Positions 33,142 to 41,347 of a stretch of DNA of 61,401 bases are shown piece after piece (positions within the stretch are counted from its first letter, which is position 1; every line of letters starts with the position of its first letter). A program made the translations under genes and the position numbers. The stretch comes from a virus: the IMG/VR virus record IMGVR_UViG_3300030047_000019, positions 1-61,401 of that record; one strand, written 5' to 3'. A model generated the notes under the pieces. The model ran no database searches. It saw only the letters and a list, made by a program, of their open reading frames with translations, and was not told the origin of the DNA.

Positions 33142-33582
33142 TTAATCCGTACCTAATTCATCTTTAATCTTTTTCTTAAAAAGTCCTTCCAGATTATAAA
33201 ACCCTTGCCATTGTGTAATTTTAAAGCCGTTTTTTGCAATCGAGAATATAAGTACTCCCGAAATAAACCATCCGATTAGATTGTAAGTGGGTAACCATTG
33301 CTGTTTGCAGGTAGTATCCCACAGATACGCCATAATAATTAAAACGATGGAAATTAACATCCTTGGAAATGTTGTGCACCAAACAATTTTTGTTGAAAAT
33401 CTTTCGCCTCTCAATCGTCTGGCTGCCCAATATCCAAAAAGCATGTCCAGAATAAAAAATAGTATTACCAGGTGAACCAGATCCTTAATCGGAAGAAAAT
33501 AACCAATGATAGCACTGATCGTTCCGCAGAGTGTTTTCCAAACCCAATCAGCCATCGAATCTAAAGAGAGTAAAGTGTTCAT
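33142..33582 (-). CDS. phage holin
   Basis: 146 residues with three hydrophobic segments (TISAIIGYFLPI, LVILFFILDMLFGYWAA, ISIVLIIMAYLW, plus WFISGVLIFSIAKNG). The DMLFGYWAA-like turn and size match the phage holin family of Bacteroidota phages. It forms inner-membrane holes for the M15-type enzyme. Confidence 0.75.
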   Translation of the reverse strand: MNTLLSLDSMADWVWKTLCGTISAIIGYFLPIKDLVHLVILFFILDMLFGYWAARRLRGERFSTKIVWCTTFPRMLISIVLIIMAYLWDTTCKQQWLPTYNLIGWFISGVLIFSIAKNGFKITQWQGFYNLEGLFKKKIKDELGTD

Positions 33583-33663
33583 GACGTTTTGATTTCAAAT
33601 ATGGTGTGAAATGCTACTTAACGAAAGGACAAAAAAAAAGCGACCTCCGCCGCTCTCTTTCTT

Positions 33664-33742
33664 TAAGCCCTCCCTTGTGCGGAGGGTTTGGGTGGGGCTT
33701 CTTTTTTTAAGCCTCCCCCCACGGGGGAGATTTAGAGGGGGC
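33664..33742 (-). repeat. two dispersed G/C palindromic repeats
   Basis: Adjacent copies at ~33664-33700 and ~33709-33742. They precede the stop of the GT2-methyltransferase gene. Confidence 0.65.
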
Positions 33743-33753
33743 TGTTGGGCTGT

Positions 33754-34941
33754 TTACATTTCCACCAATCCCGCCGGCCTATACCCTTCTTTCAAATTAA
33801 TCAGATGGGCCTTGACCCAGCAAACTTGTTGTAAGTTTTTTTCGGTGGTGTACAACCTCGATGCCTGGAAACGTACAGGTGTATCAATATATTTGGCCCA
33901 ATACTCGTTGGTGTAATATAAAAACGAATTCTCATTCCAATATGAGACATGCGTCGGGTCCTGGAACGCACCCCGGCCATCAGTCGAAGGAACCTGGCAA
34001 ATAAGGTAACCGCCCGGAGCCAATACCCTCGAAACTTCCTGCATGGTATGTATTGAATCTCTTAAATGTTCAAATACATCCATCGCCCTGATTATCCCTA
34101 CCGAACTGTCATCAAATGGCCACCGTCCGTTCAGATCGCAACAAAAATCAGCATCCTTTAAATCAACCGTCTCATATCCCGGCTTTGACGCCATCCGGCC
34201 ACCCAATTCAACCTGGCGCAATCCGTTCAGATCCGCCCAACGTTCAACCAGCGTTTCAATATACTGATCATGTATCCTATGTACATTTTGCTGAATCTCC
34301 GTATGATACCTCCGGTAGGTTTGACCGGCGTGGTTCCGGTAAAAATATAATCCCCGGTCAATATGCCTGAATTGGGTAACAGCATACAACCGGCACATCA
34401 GATCCAGGTCATCCAATATCCGCATTTCAATGTTAAAACCACCAATAGCCTCATAAATCGTCCTCCGGAATGCACGTAAATGATTGGGCGCATACCATAT
34501 TTTCGAAATCGAATCAGGTGTTGGCGCAAACGAAATATGCTCCTCCCACAGCTCGTCATATTCCCTGTACCTCCAGCCATAAACCTCCGGAAAATGATCG
34601 CCTTTGTCATGTATCGTATTGCTGTATGCAAATCCCACCTCCGGATCTTCAAACGCTTTCTTCACTTCCTCAATGGCATCCGGGTGTAACCAGTCATCAT
34701 GATCCATCTCCAGTAAAACATCACCGGTACATTGCTTGCAAGCCAGCGCTTTTAACGGTCCAACCCATTCCGGAGCCGTCTCAATCACATAGTTCTTAAC
34801 TCTTTTGTCATCGAAGTCTAACACTTTTGCCCCATTATTGTACACAATCACCCATTCAAAAAAATCCTGGTCTTTAATCGATTCATACAATTCGGGTAAA
34901 TACTTGCTGTCATGGGTCGGGGTAAAAAGTGAAACTTTCAT
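33754..34941 (-). CDS. GT2 glycosyltransferase fused to SAM methyltransferase
   Basis: 395 residues. Residues ~1-235 are a GT2 domain (VSLFTPTHDSKYL, the metal motif LEMDHDDWL, and DDLDLMCRL). Residues ~240-370 resemble a class I methyltransferase with VFEHLRDSIHTMQEVSRVLAPGGYLI, the post-motif region of ubiE-like enzymes. It would build a methylated glycan, perhaps on fibre or host surface. It lies between the holin and the fibre-tip genes. Confidence 0.75.
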   Translation of the reverse strand: MKVSLFTPTHDSKYLPELYESIKDQDFFEWVIVYNNGAKVLDFDDKRVKNYVIETAPEWVGPLKALACKQCTGDVLLEMDHDDWLHPDAIEEVKKAFEDPEVGFAYSNTIHDKGDHFPEVYGWRYREYDELWEEHISFAPTPDSISKIWYAPNHLRAFRRTIYEAIGGFNIEMRILDDLDLMCRLYAVTQFRHIDRGLYFYRNHAGQTYRRYHTEIQQNVHRIHDQYIETLVERWADLNGLRQVELGGRMASKPGYETVDLKDADFCCDLNGRWPFDDSSVGIIRAMDVFEHLRDSIHTMQEVSRVLAPGGYLICQVPSTDGRGAFQDPTHVSYWNENSFLYYTNEYWAKYIDTPVRFQASRLYTTEKNLQQVCWVKAHLINLKEGYRPAGLVEM

Positions 34942-35014
34942 AGATTAATTAAATATTGTTGTTAAAAAAAATCAGATTAATCAGCGTAATTAGCTTAATC
35001 ATAGTTCAGACTAT

Positions 35015-35701
35015 TTAAACGTTTGTCCAATCATTATTGTATGCACATAATCCAGGTGTGGTTAATGATGCCCATGCTGAGTTCCCTGTTACTTCTGGTA
35101 TTGGTGATCCATCTGCATAATGCTGTGCTTTCAGGTTTTCTGCCAACCAAACTTGTGTTCCAATTTTTACTGTATTATATCGGTAGCCGTCAATATCTAC
35201 AAAGCCGGGGTCTGTGGATGAATCACAAAGAAGGCGAATAGGGTGACCACAAGCTAAAAATTCATCTGAAACATTAAAATCATCATTGTTATAAGAAGTC
35301 AAAACATTATAGTGCATTCCATAATAGACATTTGACGTCCAGAACCCACCATAAGTCATCAGGTATCTATACACCCCATCATATCCTCTTGCACCTGTCC
35401 CCCTAAGATTAAAACCGCTTGAATTATCTGCACCCGTATTTGGACTATTCCAATGTAAGTATCCTGTTTCCTTTAAATGCCCTCCTCCAGTAGGCTGTCC
35501 TCCAACATTTGATTGTAACGTAAATACTTCTTGTGCTGTGGGTACATGCCATCCACTAACAAATGTTCCTCCTGTTGCGGCATACCAATTATAAAGCGGT
35601 CCAAATTTGGAGTTGGCGGGAACAATGATCGGTCTCGCTCTCAACAGTTTTCCAGTCGATCCAATCAGTAACCTCGTATTATTTAATATCAGGTCGCTCA
35701 T
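35015..35701 (-). CDS. FISUMP-type (C-type lectin-like) adhesin paralogue B
   Basis: 228 residues from ATG 35701, which overlaps the stop of paralogue A (ATGA). It contains the Fib_succ_major-type sequence GPLYNWYAATGG, GWHVPTAQEV, PNTGADNSSGFNLRGTG and IGTQVWLAENLKA. It follows a collagen-like fibre gene and probably sits at the fibre tip as a receptor binder. Confidence 0.75.
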   Translation of the reverse strand: MSDLILNNTRLLIGSTGKLLRARPIIVPANSKFGPLYNWYAATGGTFVSGWHVPTAQEVFTLQSNVGGQPTGGGHLKETGYLHWNSPNTGADNSSGFNLRGTGARGYDGVYRYLMTYGGFWTSNVYYGMHYNVLTSYNNDDFNVSDEFLACGHPIRLLCDSSTDPGFVDIDGYRYNTVKIGTQVWLAENLKAQHYADGSPIPEVTGNSAWASLTTPGLCAYNNDWTNV

Positions 35702-36387
35702 ACGTTTGCCCAATTGTTATTATATGCACAAAGTCCGGGAGTTGTAAGCGCTACCCAAGCTGTATTGTCGGTCACTTCGGGTATTGGATCTCCATCGTAA
35801 TAATGGGTGGCTTTTAAATTAGAAGATAAACAAACTATATCTCCTATCTTTATGGTTGCATATGTGGTACCATCAATTATAACGGTATCTCCTGGGCTCC
35901 AGGTAGAATCATCTTTGAATAAACGAATAATATTACCATACATAAATTCCTGCAAATATGCATCGGATAATTCAGCAGATGTGTTTGTAATGTAAGCTAT
36001 ATAAGCATGAGTTCCCCATAAGGAATCTGAAGTCCAAAAATTCCCATGTACATTAAATACAGAAAAATTTCCTGCTGCCCCACGAGTGCCTGTCCCCTTT
36101 GCATTAAATCCAAAACTATTATCTGCTCCTGTGTTTGGTGTTGCCCAATAAGTTGTTCCAGCCGCTTTTAAGTGTCCTCCCGCAACAGAAGTACCTCCGC
36201 AAGCGGAAATTAACGCTGTTAACTCTAACCTGGTCGGCACATGCCAACCACTTCTAAATATTCCACCATTTACTACATTCCAGTTATATAATAAACCATA
36301 ATTTGATCCTATAATTTGCCTTGTTCTCAGAAGCTTTCCCCCTGTTCCCATAAACCCAGCGCTATGTTTGAATATCACATCAGCCAT
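35698..36387 (-). CDS. FISUMP-type (C-type lectin-like) adhesin paralogue A
   Basis: 229 residues from ATG 36387 (MADVIFKHSAGF). It shares the NTGADNS core, the LYNW start and the APIPEV-like C-terminus with paralogue B, but the central residues diverge strongly. Two bases separate it from the TAG stop of the fibre gene. These folds are used as variable binding surfaces elsewhere, but no template repeat for them is seen here. Confidence 0.75.
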   Translation of the reverse strand: MADVIFKHSAGFMGTGGKLLRTRQIIGSNYGLLYNWNVVNGGIFRSGWHVPTRLELTALISACGGTSVAGGHLKAAGTTYWATPNTGADNSFGFNAKGTGTRGAAGNFSVFNVHGNFWTSDSLWGTHAYIAYITNTSAELSDAYLQEFMYGNIIRLFKDDSTWSPGDTVIIDGTTYATIKIGDIVCLSSNLKATHYYDGDPIPEVTDNTAWVALTTPGLCAYNNNWANV

Positions 36388-36389
36388 TA

Positions 36390-38801
36390 CTAAGTCGTTT
36401 TGGTAAGCTTTAAATAACAATTAGGCTTGGCATACCACGCCTGTGAAACCTGTACACCTTTTACCTGTACCCCGATAGTGGGCGAACCTGCCGGAGTTAT
36501 GATGATCCCGCTTAAACGAACAGATTGTGCGCCTGCAACATTCTGGATCGGAATTATTCCTGACCCCTGGCCTGTTTGTCGATATGATTTATCTGCGGCT
36601 CCTGCCGTTTGCGGACCCATTACAACCCCTTCAACGGTGGCTCCGACAACACTACATTGAATACCAACCTGGCACCCCTGGGTTCCGGCAGCCGGTTGAA
36701 GCCCTATTACCGCTTCGTACTGATAGGTAGTTGAAGGTAAAACAGAAATTGGAGTAAAAATATTGGTAACGGTTTGTGCCGTACAGGCAACCTGGTTGCC
36801 TTGCACGCCAAAATCAACATGAAAACCTTCTCCCTGGTTGCCTTGCGGCCCGGTAACTGATGCCCCTTGATTGCCTTGATTTCCCTGGTTACCTGATCCG
36901 GTAGCACCTTGATTTCCTTGGTTGCCCTGCGGTCCGGTTCCGGCTGAAACAAATTCCAATCCATCTTGAGTTCCTTTTACAGCTAAAAACTTCCCTTGCT
37001 GACCGGTATAACTCGATGGACAATCGAACAACAAAATGAATTTCCCATCTTCCGTGGCAAATTGATTCCCTTCATTTCCCTGGTTTCCTTGGTTACCTTG
37101 ATTTCCAGCTCCCTGACTTCCCTGATTTCCCTGGTTACCTTGATTTCCAGCTCCCTGACTTCCCTGATTTCCTTGGTTCCCTTGATTTCCGGCTCCCTGG
37201 TTGCCCTGATTCCCCTGGTTCCCTTGTGGTCCGGTTCCGGCTGAAACAAATTCAAGCCCGTCTTGAGTTCCTTTAACAGCTACAACTTTACCTTGTTGAC
37301 CGGTATAACTCGATGGACAATCAAACAACAACGTAAACTTGGCATCAATCACCTCTACCTGGTTCCCGGCATTCCCTTGATTTCCCTGGTTCCCCTGATT
37401 CCCGGCTCCCTGATTTCCTTGGTTCCCTTGATTTCCTGCTCCCTGATTCCCTTGATTTCCCTGATTCCCCTGGTTGCCTTGGTTTCCCTGGTTACCAGCA
37501 CCTTGATTTCCTTGATTTCCTTGCGGTCCATCTTCCGGTGGTACATAACTGGCCAGCCATTCCATAAATACCGGGTCGGTCTCGGTTGTAACCGAAGCAA
37601 TTCCCTTCTGTATCTTGATCAGGTCAAAATCTATTATCGTATCCGTCTCAATAGTCGTTGATGTTCCGGTAAAACTGATCCGCACCCGGTTAATCAGGTT
37701 ACTGGTCGCCTTGAAGTCCGTAAACGGTATAGTAATGGGCTGGTAAGTGGTCAAAGAAGAATCAAATCCATATTTTCCATCCTTGATATATACAGGCTGA
37801 CTGCATACATTAAAGCCGTTCATCAGCTTAATGTAAATGCTTTCCGAAGTGCCAAACATCCGATTGGTCCGCACACTTAAAACCAGGGTCGATTGACTAA
37901 TGTCAACCGTTGTGCTTTTGATAAACGAAAACAAGATCCGGCCAAAAGTTTCCGGGTCAAACGTTACCCTTGTTTGCTTCGTACCATGCGAAGGACTTAC
38001 CGTACTTTCATAATCAATCGAAGCCGTGGCTTCGGTATGATCGGTAAACGAATCCCATTCCACATTCTCATCATAAATCATTTCATCGGTTATCGATGCT
38101 GGCGAAGTCTCCCCGGTTGCTACCAGTATATTTTCAAGTAAAAGCTGTGTGAGCGGGTCAAGCTCCGGGGCCAGCGGCGGATCGGCAGGCGTACCGGTTG
38201 CAACTCCTGAAACTGACGAAGTATTAACGTAAAACGAATCAATCCGGTCAAGCGTTCCATCGGCAGGGTCAAGGGTAATCTCATGTGCAGGCGAAGTGTA
38301 ATACTCGCCCTGTATGTAATAACCACATTCCGAAACCAAAAACACCAAATCATGCAGCCAGGTAACTGTTCCATATACCCTGTAATCCGGATCTTTCGAT
38401 TGTTTCAGGTGCAAAATCTGATCCGGGCCAATCTTTGCCTGGTCTTTCGATTCTGCTCCGATGGTTACGGGTGCATGCCCTCCAGAGAAAATCTCCACAA
38501 AGTTTTCTCTTTCTAACCCATCTACGAAAGTATAAGTATGAGTAGTGAAATTATCCTGAACCGTATCCCATTCATTAATCGTGTAATGAATAGGGACTTC
38601 ATACCCTTCTTTTGGTAGTCTTATAGTTACCGGTGCGCCTATGCTTCGGGTCCCGGGCAGAACTCTATCCAGGTATTGATCGATGGTTTCAACAACCACA
38701 TACGCAGGATCAGGCAAATTGGCAACATAGTAGTAATTGCATGATTTTGCATCATAAGGTGTCGGAATACGAACTTGTCTCGATGCGTTTATATCAATCA
38801 T
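36390..38801 (-). CDS. collagen-like tail fibre protein
   Basis: 803 residues. The N-terminal ~420 residues are attachment domains. Then come Gly-X-Gln triplets (GNQGNQGAG units) in three blocks separated by two related units (FDCPSSYTGQQGK and a VKGTQDGLEF spacer). The C-terminal ~150 residues form a globular head (TYQYEAVIGLQPAAGTQ). It makes a trimeric shaft. The two FISUMP genes follow directly. Confidence 0.85.
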   Translation of the reverse strand: MIDINASRQVRIPTPYDAKSCNYYYVANLPDPAYVVVETIDQYLDRVLPGTRSIGAPVTIRLPKEGYEVPIHYTINEWDTVQDNFTTHTYTFVDGLERENFVEIFSGGHAPVTIGAESKDQAKIGPDQILHLKQSKDPDYRVYGTVTWLHDLVFLVSECGYYIQGEYYTSPAHEITLDPADGTLDRIDSFYVNTSSVSGVATGTPADPPLAPELDPLTQLLLENILVATGETSPASITDEMIYDENVEWDSFTDHTEATASIDYESTVSPSHGTKQTRVTFDPETFGRILFSFIKSTTVDISQSTLVLSVRTNRMFGTSESIYIKLMNGFNVCSQPVYIKDGKYGFDSSLTTYQPITIPFTDFKATSNLINRVRISFTGTSTTIETDTIIDFDLIKIQKGIASVTTETDPVFMEWLASYVPPEDGPQGNQGNQGAGNQGNQGNQGNQGNQGNQGAGNQGNQGNQGAGNQGNQGNQGNAGNQVEVIDAKFTLLFDCPSSYTGQQGKVVAVKGTQDGLEFVSAGTGPQGNQGNQGNQGAGNQGNQGNQGSQGAGNQGNQGNQGSQGAGNQGNQGNQGNEGNQFATEDGKFILLFDCPSSYTGQQGKFLAVKGTQDGLEFVSAGTGPQGNQGNQGATGSGNQGNQGNQGASVTGPQGNQGEGFHVDFGVQGNQVACTAQTVTNIFTPISVLPSTTYQYEAVIGLQPAAGTQGCQVGIQCSVVGATVEGVVMGPQTAGAADKSYRQTGQGSGIIPIQNVAGAQSVRLSGIIITPAGSPTIGVQVKGVQVSQAWYAKPNCYLKLTKTT
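36830..37530 (-). repeat. collagen-like GNQ coding repeats
   Basis: Three blocks of 9-bp units encoding Gly-Asn-Gln and Gly-Ala-Gly triplets lie at about 36830-36955, 37070-37235 and 37365-37530. Between the first two and between the last two lie near-duplicate spacers (the FDCPSSYTG and VKGTQDGLEFVSAGTG segments). The repetition allows length change by recombination. Confidence 0.8.
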
Positions 38802-39826
38802 GTGAGTATAATTTTAAAGGTAACGGGAATGGTTGTTTCAAAAGGAGCATCCAGCCGGTAAATGGTATTCGCATGATACCCGCCTCTCGACTGCGAACTG
38901 ATAATTCCGAAATGTTCGGTAATATCCTTATCATCTGCATCAAAAACCTTCAATGTCTTATGTTCGGGGATGGAATAAAACAAGTAATTCGTGCCTGTTT
39001 GCATCAGGCTGTTGGCTCGTATCTTTACATTATCCTGTGTCCCGTCGTAAATTAACTTTTCTTCATTCGAAGTATTATAAATGTTATAGATAGGTCCAAC
39101 TGACACCCATACGCCAAATAATAGCGTCGGACAAAACCCCTCGCTGTCAACCAAATATTGATTAAGCTTTTCCGGTACAGTATCCTGCCAATTATCTGCA
39201 CCCGTCCTGAACTGTTCTTTGGTAATCACAACCAACATTCCCGTACTGTAGCCGCCAATCGATTCACAATAAGTATCTCCCCGTTCAATCCACCGGGTAA
39301 CCCGCGGAGGTAATGCACGGGGAATATAAATGATGCCGTTCCACAGATTCGAAAATATACGGTCAGGACATGGCTCACTGATAACCCCCATCAGGATATT
39401 GATGTAGCCGGGATAAAACTCCTCATAATGATACACAGCATCAAAAACAAGAGTTGCAGTCGTTACTTCTTCATCAATAGGAACCTTGGCAAAAATGTAA
39501 TAGATCGCATCTGAAGGGAGTGTTATCGTATCCATTTCAACGGTCCACCAGCGTTCAGGGTGATAATTTTCAGGCCCTATAGCAACTATTTGAGCCGGCG
39601 ACAACTTATTCCACAGATGAATGCATATTTTCCCGGCAGTGTAACTGATAATATTTGGATTCACTTCATCCTCCGAAAACAGTATCCCATCCGGGTGCCA
39701 CTTCACATTGATGCCCTCCTTATCGCGCCATAACTTACGGATCATCTCCGAAAGCTGCATATAAGTCACCGGGTTCGGTTTACTTACCCCCCGTATAGTC
39801 TTCAACAAACTTTGTAACTCATCCAT
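38798..39826 (-). CDS. tail/baseplate protein
   Basis: 342 residues from ATG 39826 (MDELQSLLKTIRG). The frame runs upstream through repeat-derived sequence to 39994, which is not chosen. It looks beta-rich with a C-terminal domain (YRLDAPFETTIPVTFKII). It sits between the tail-tip gene and the fibre gene; probably fibre attachment. Confidence 0.6.
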   Translation of the reverse strand: MDELQSLLKTIRGVSKPNPVTYMQLSEMIRKLWRDKEGINVKWHPDGILFSEDEVNPNIISYTAGKICIHLWNKLSPAQIVAIGPENYHPERWWTVEMDTITLPSDAIYYIFAKVPIDEEVTTATLVFDAVYHYEEFYPGYINILMGVISEPCPDRIFSNLWNGIIYIPRALPPRVTRWIERGDTYCESIGGYSTGMLVVITKEQFRTGADNWQDTVPEKLNQYLVDSEGFCPTLLFGVWVSVGPIYNIYNTSNEEKLIYDGTQDNVKIRANSLMQTGTNYLFYSIPEHKTLKVFDADDKDITEHFGIISSQSRGGYHANTIYRLDAPFETTIPVTFKIILT

Positions 39827-39840
39827 CTCTTTTCTTCTTT

Positions 39841-39938
39841 TTAAGCCCTCCCTTGTGGGGAGGGTTTGGGTGGGGCTTTCGTTCTTCAAGTCTCCCCCTT
39901 GGGGGAGATTTAGAGGGGGCTGTAGGGTTTGGGTGGGG
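39841..39938 (-). repeat. dispersed G/C palindromic repeats (two or three)
   Basis: Units at ~39841-39877 and ~39888-39938. They have been read into the N-terminal extension of the 38798 frame and border the 3' end of the 39942 gene. Confidence 0.65.
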
Positions 39939-39941
39939 CTT

Positions 39942-41141
39942 TTAGAAATGATTATTCTTATGCGCCTCCGTAAACACCAGTTCCAGCTCGTCATTAATCA
40001 CCATATCCCTGAAAGTATCTGTCAGATCAAAATCTCCGTCTTCCAGATTCACTGGCACAATCTTTCCTTTCCATACCAGCCAGATGAATTTCGAATAAAT
40101 CAGATCCTGCAGGGCTTCAATTTCTGCCACACTGATCCGGTTGCCCGGTATGATCGTCCATTTCCTCGAAGCGCTCTTCGAAGTCACAACAACCGACCGG
40201 TCCCTGGTCTTAGCAGTTCTGTCCAGCGTTTGCATTCCCGTTTCTCCTTCCGATCCTATACTCAGTTTTACGGCACCCGTAAACCAGGCATCATCTATCC
40301 CTGCCAGCGAATTAGCATAAAACAGAAAAGTGTTATTTTCATAGTGATCCTGATCAATGATGAAGGTACGCATCTCCCCTATAGTGGTAAGTCCCTCCAT
40401 CTGGAACACGGTAAATTGAGTGGTGTTGGCAGGTAAATTCCAGTGCGCAGGGTCAAGTATAAACTCATAAAGCCCATCAGGATCAAGTGTAACCATTCGC
40501 ATCGTCGAGCCTGCCGTCCCGTCAGCCATAGTGTATATAATATACAGCGCTCTTTCTACCGGTTCCGTTCCCGGAAGCAGGTACCATAACCTCACAGGTT
40601 GATTGTAACATATCCGCTGATTATTTGGCCGGCGGGTCAGATACTTATTTCCCTGGATAAAATCCGTGTAAAAATTGGTTACCGCCTCGTTATATTGCGC
40701 CTGCCGGTCCTGGCTCATGCCACCTTTCAGTATGCGCATTGCAATGCCTGTACCTGTCTGCCAGGCTTCAATTTTTTGCCCGAAGGTTGCCGATGCATCA
40801 TCATCATCGATGTAGCTGGCCCCTGCTAAAATGTTAATATTAAACGAGCGTAGCGGATGCTTCACCGCTGTCTGATCTCCGTACGGAAAAGTAAAATTAT
40901 AATCAGTCGGAGCATCCAGGTATTCCGAAAAGTCAAAAATAGCCTTTCCCGAATCATCATCCTGCAAAATCCACGGTCTCGAGTCGATAAACGGACCGCC
41001 GGCCACTGCTCCATCCACACTGGTAGCCTTCAGCAATGCCCTGGGCGATTCCCCCTGTAAATCATCATTCGTCACCTCAATTTCAACCCTATTGCCCGAT
41101 AACTGAACAACCCCGCCATATATACTGTGATTTACTGCCAT
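39942..41141 (-). CDS. distal tail structural protein
   Basis: 399 residues. The pattern of beta-rich segments (IYGGVVQLSGNRVEIEV at the start, NNTFLFYANSLAG in the middle) and position after the tail-tip gene indicate a tail-tip structural component. Exact identity unknown. Confidence 0.55.
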   Translation of the reverse strand: MAVNHSIYGGVVQLSGNRVEIEVTNDDLQGESPRALLKATSVDGAVAGGPFIDSRPWILQDDDSGKAIFDFSEYLDAPTDYNFTFPYGDQTAVKHPLRSFNINILAGASYIDDDDASATFGQKIEAWQTGTGIAMRILKGGMSQDRQAQYNEAVTNFYTDFIQGNKYLTRRPNNQRICYNQPVRLWYLLPGTEPVERALYIIYTMADGTAGSTMRMVTLDPDGLYEFILDPAHWNLPANTTQFTVFQMEGLTTIGEMRTFIIDQDHYENNTFLFYANSLAGIDDAWFTGAVKLSIGSEGETGMQTLDRTAKTRDRSVVVTSKSASRKWTIIPGNRISVAEIEALQDLIYSKFIWLVWKGKIVPVNLEDGDFDLTDTFRDMVINDELELVFTEAHKNNHF

Positions 41142-41347
41142 CTGATTTACTGTTTTGAATATTGGTTATTGATTATTTTTTACTATCCTCAAATTTACCT
41201 CCAAAACCCATCATCCCAAAGGACAACGTCATCCCGAATTTATTTCGGGATCCCCTGATCAAAGCACCCCCTTCTTAATGACCTTACTGACCTTAAAGTC
41301 CTTTTTTAATCCTGCCAATCCCTTAATCAGCTTAATCCTGTTCAAGA

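Noticed and set aside
35015-36387. FISUMP genes as additional targets of the visible TR
   Set aside because: No stretch of these genes matches the TR sequence; the TR family is found only in the three GFGFS-type genes.
36830-37530. Regular repeats suggestive of a CRISPR array
   Set aside because: The 9-bp units are in frame and encode Gly-Asn-Gln triplets; there are no spacers.
39826-39994. N-terminal extension of the 38798 gene
   Set aside because: The extra residues are translations of dispersed repeats; the ATG at 39826 starts the protein-like sequence.
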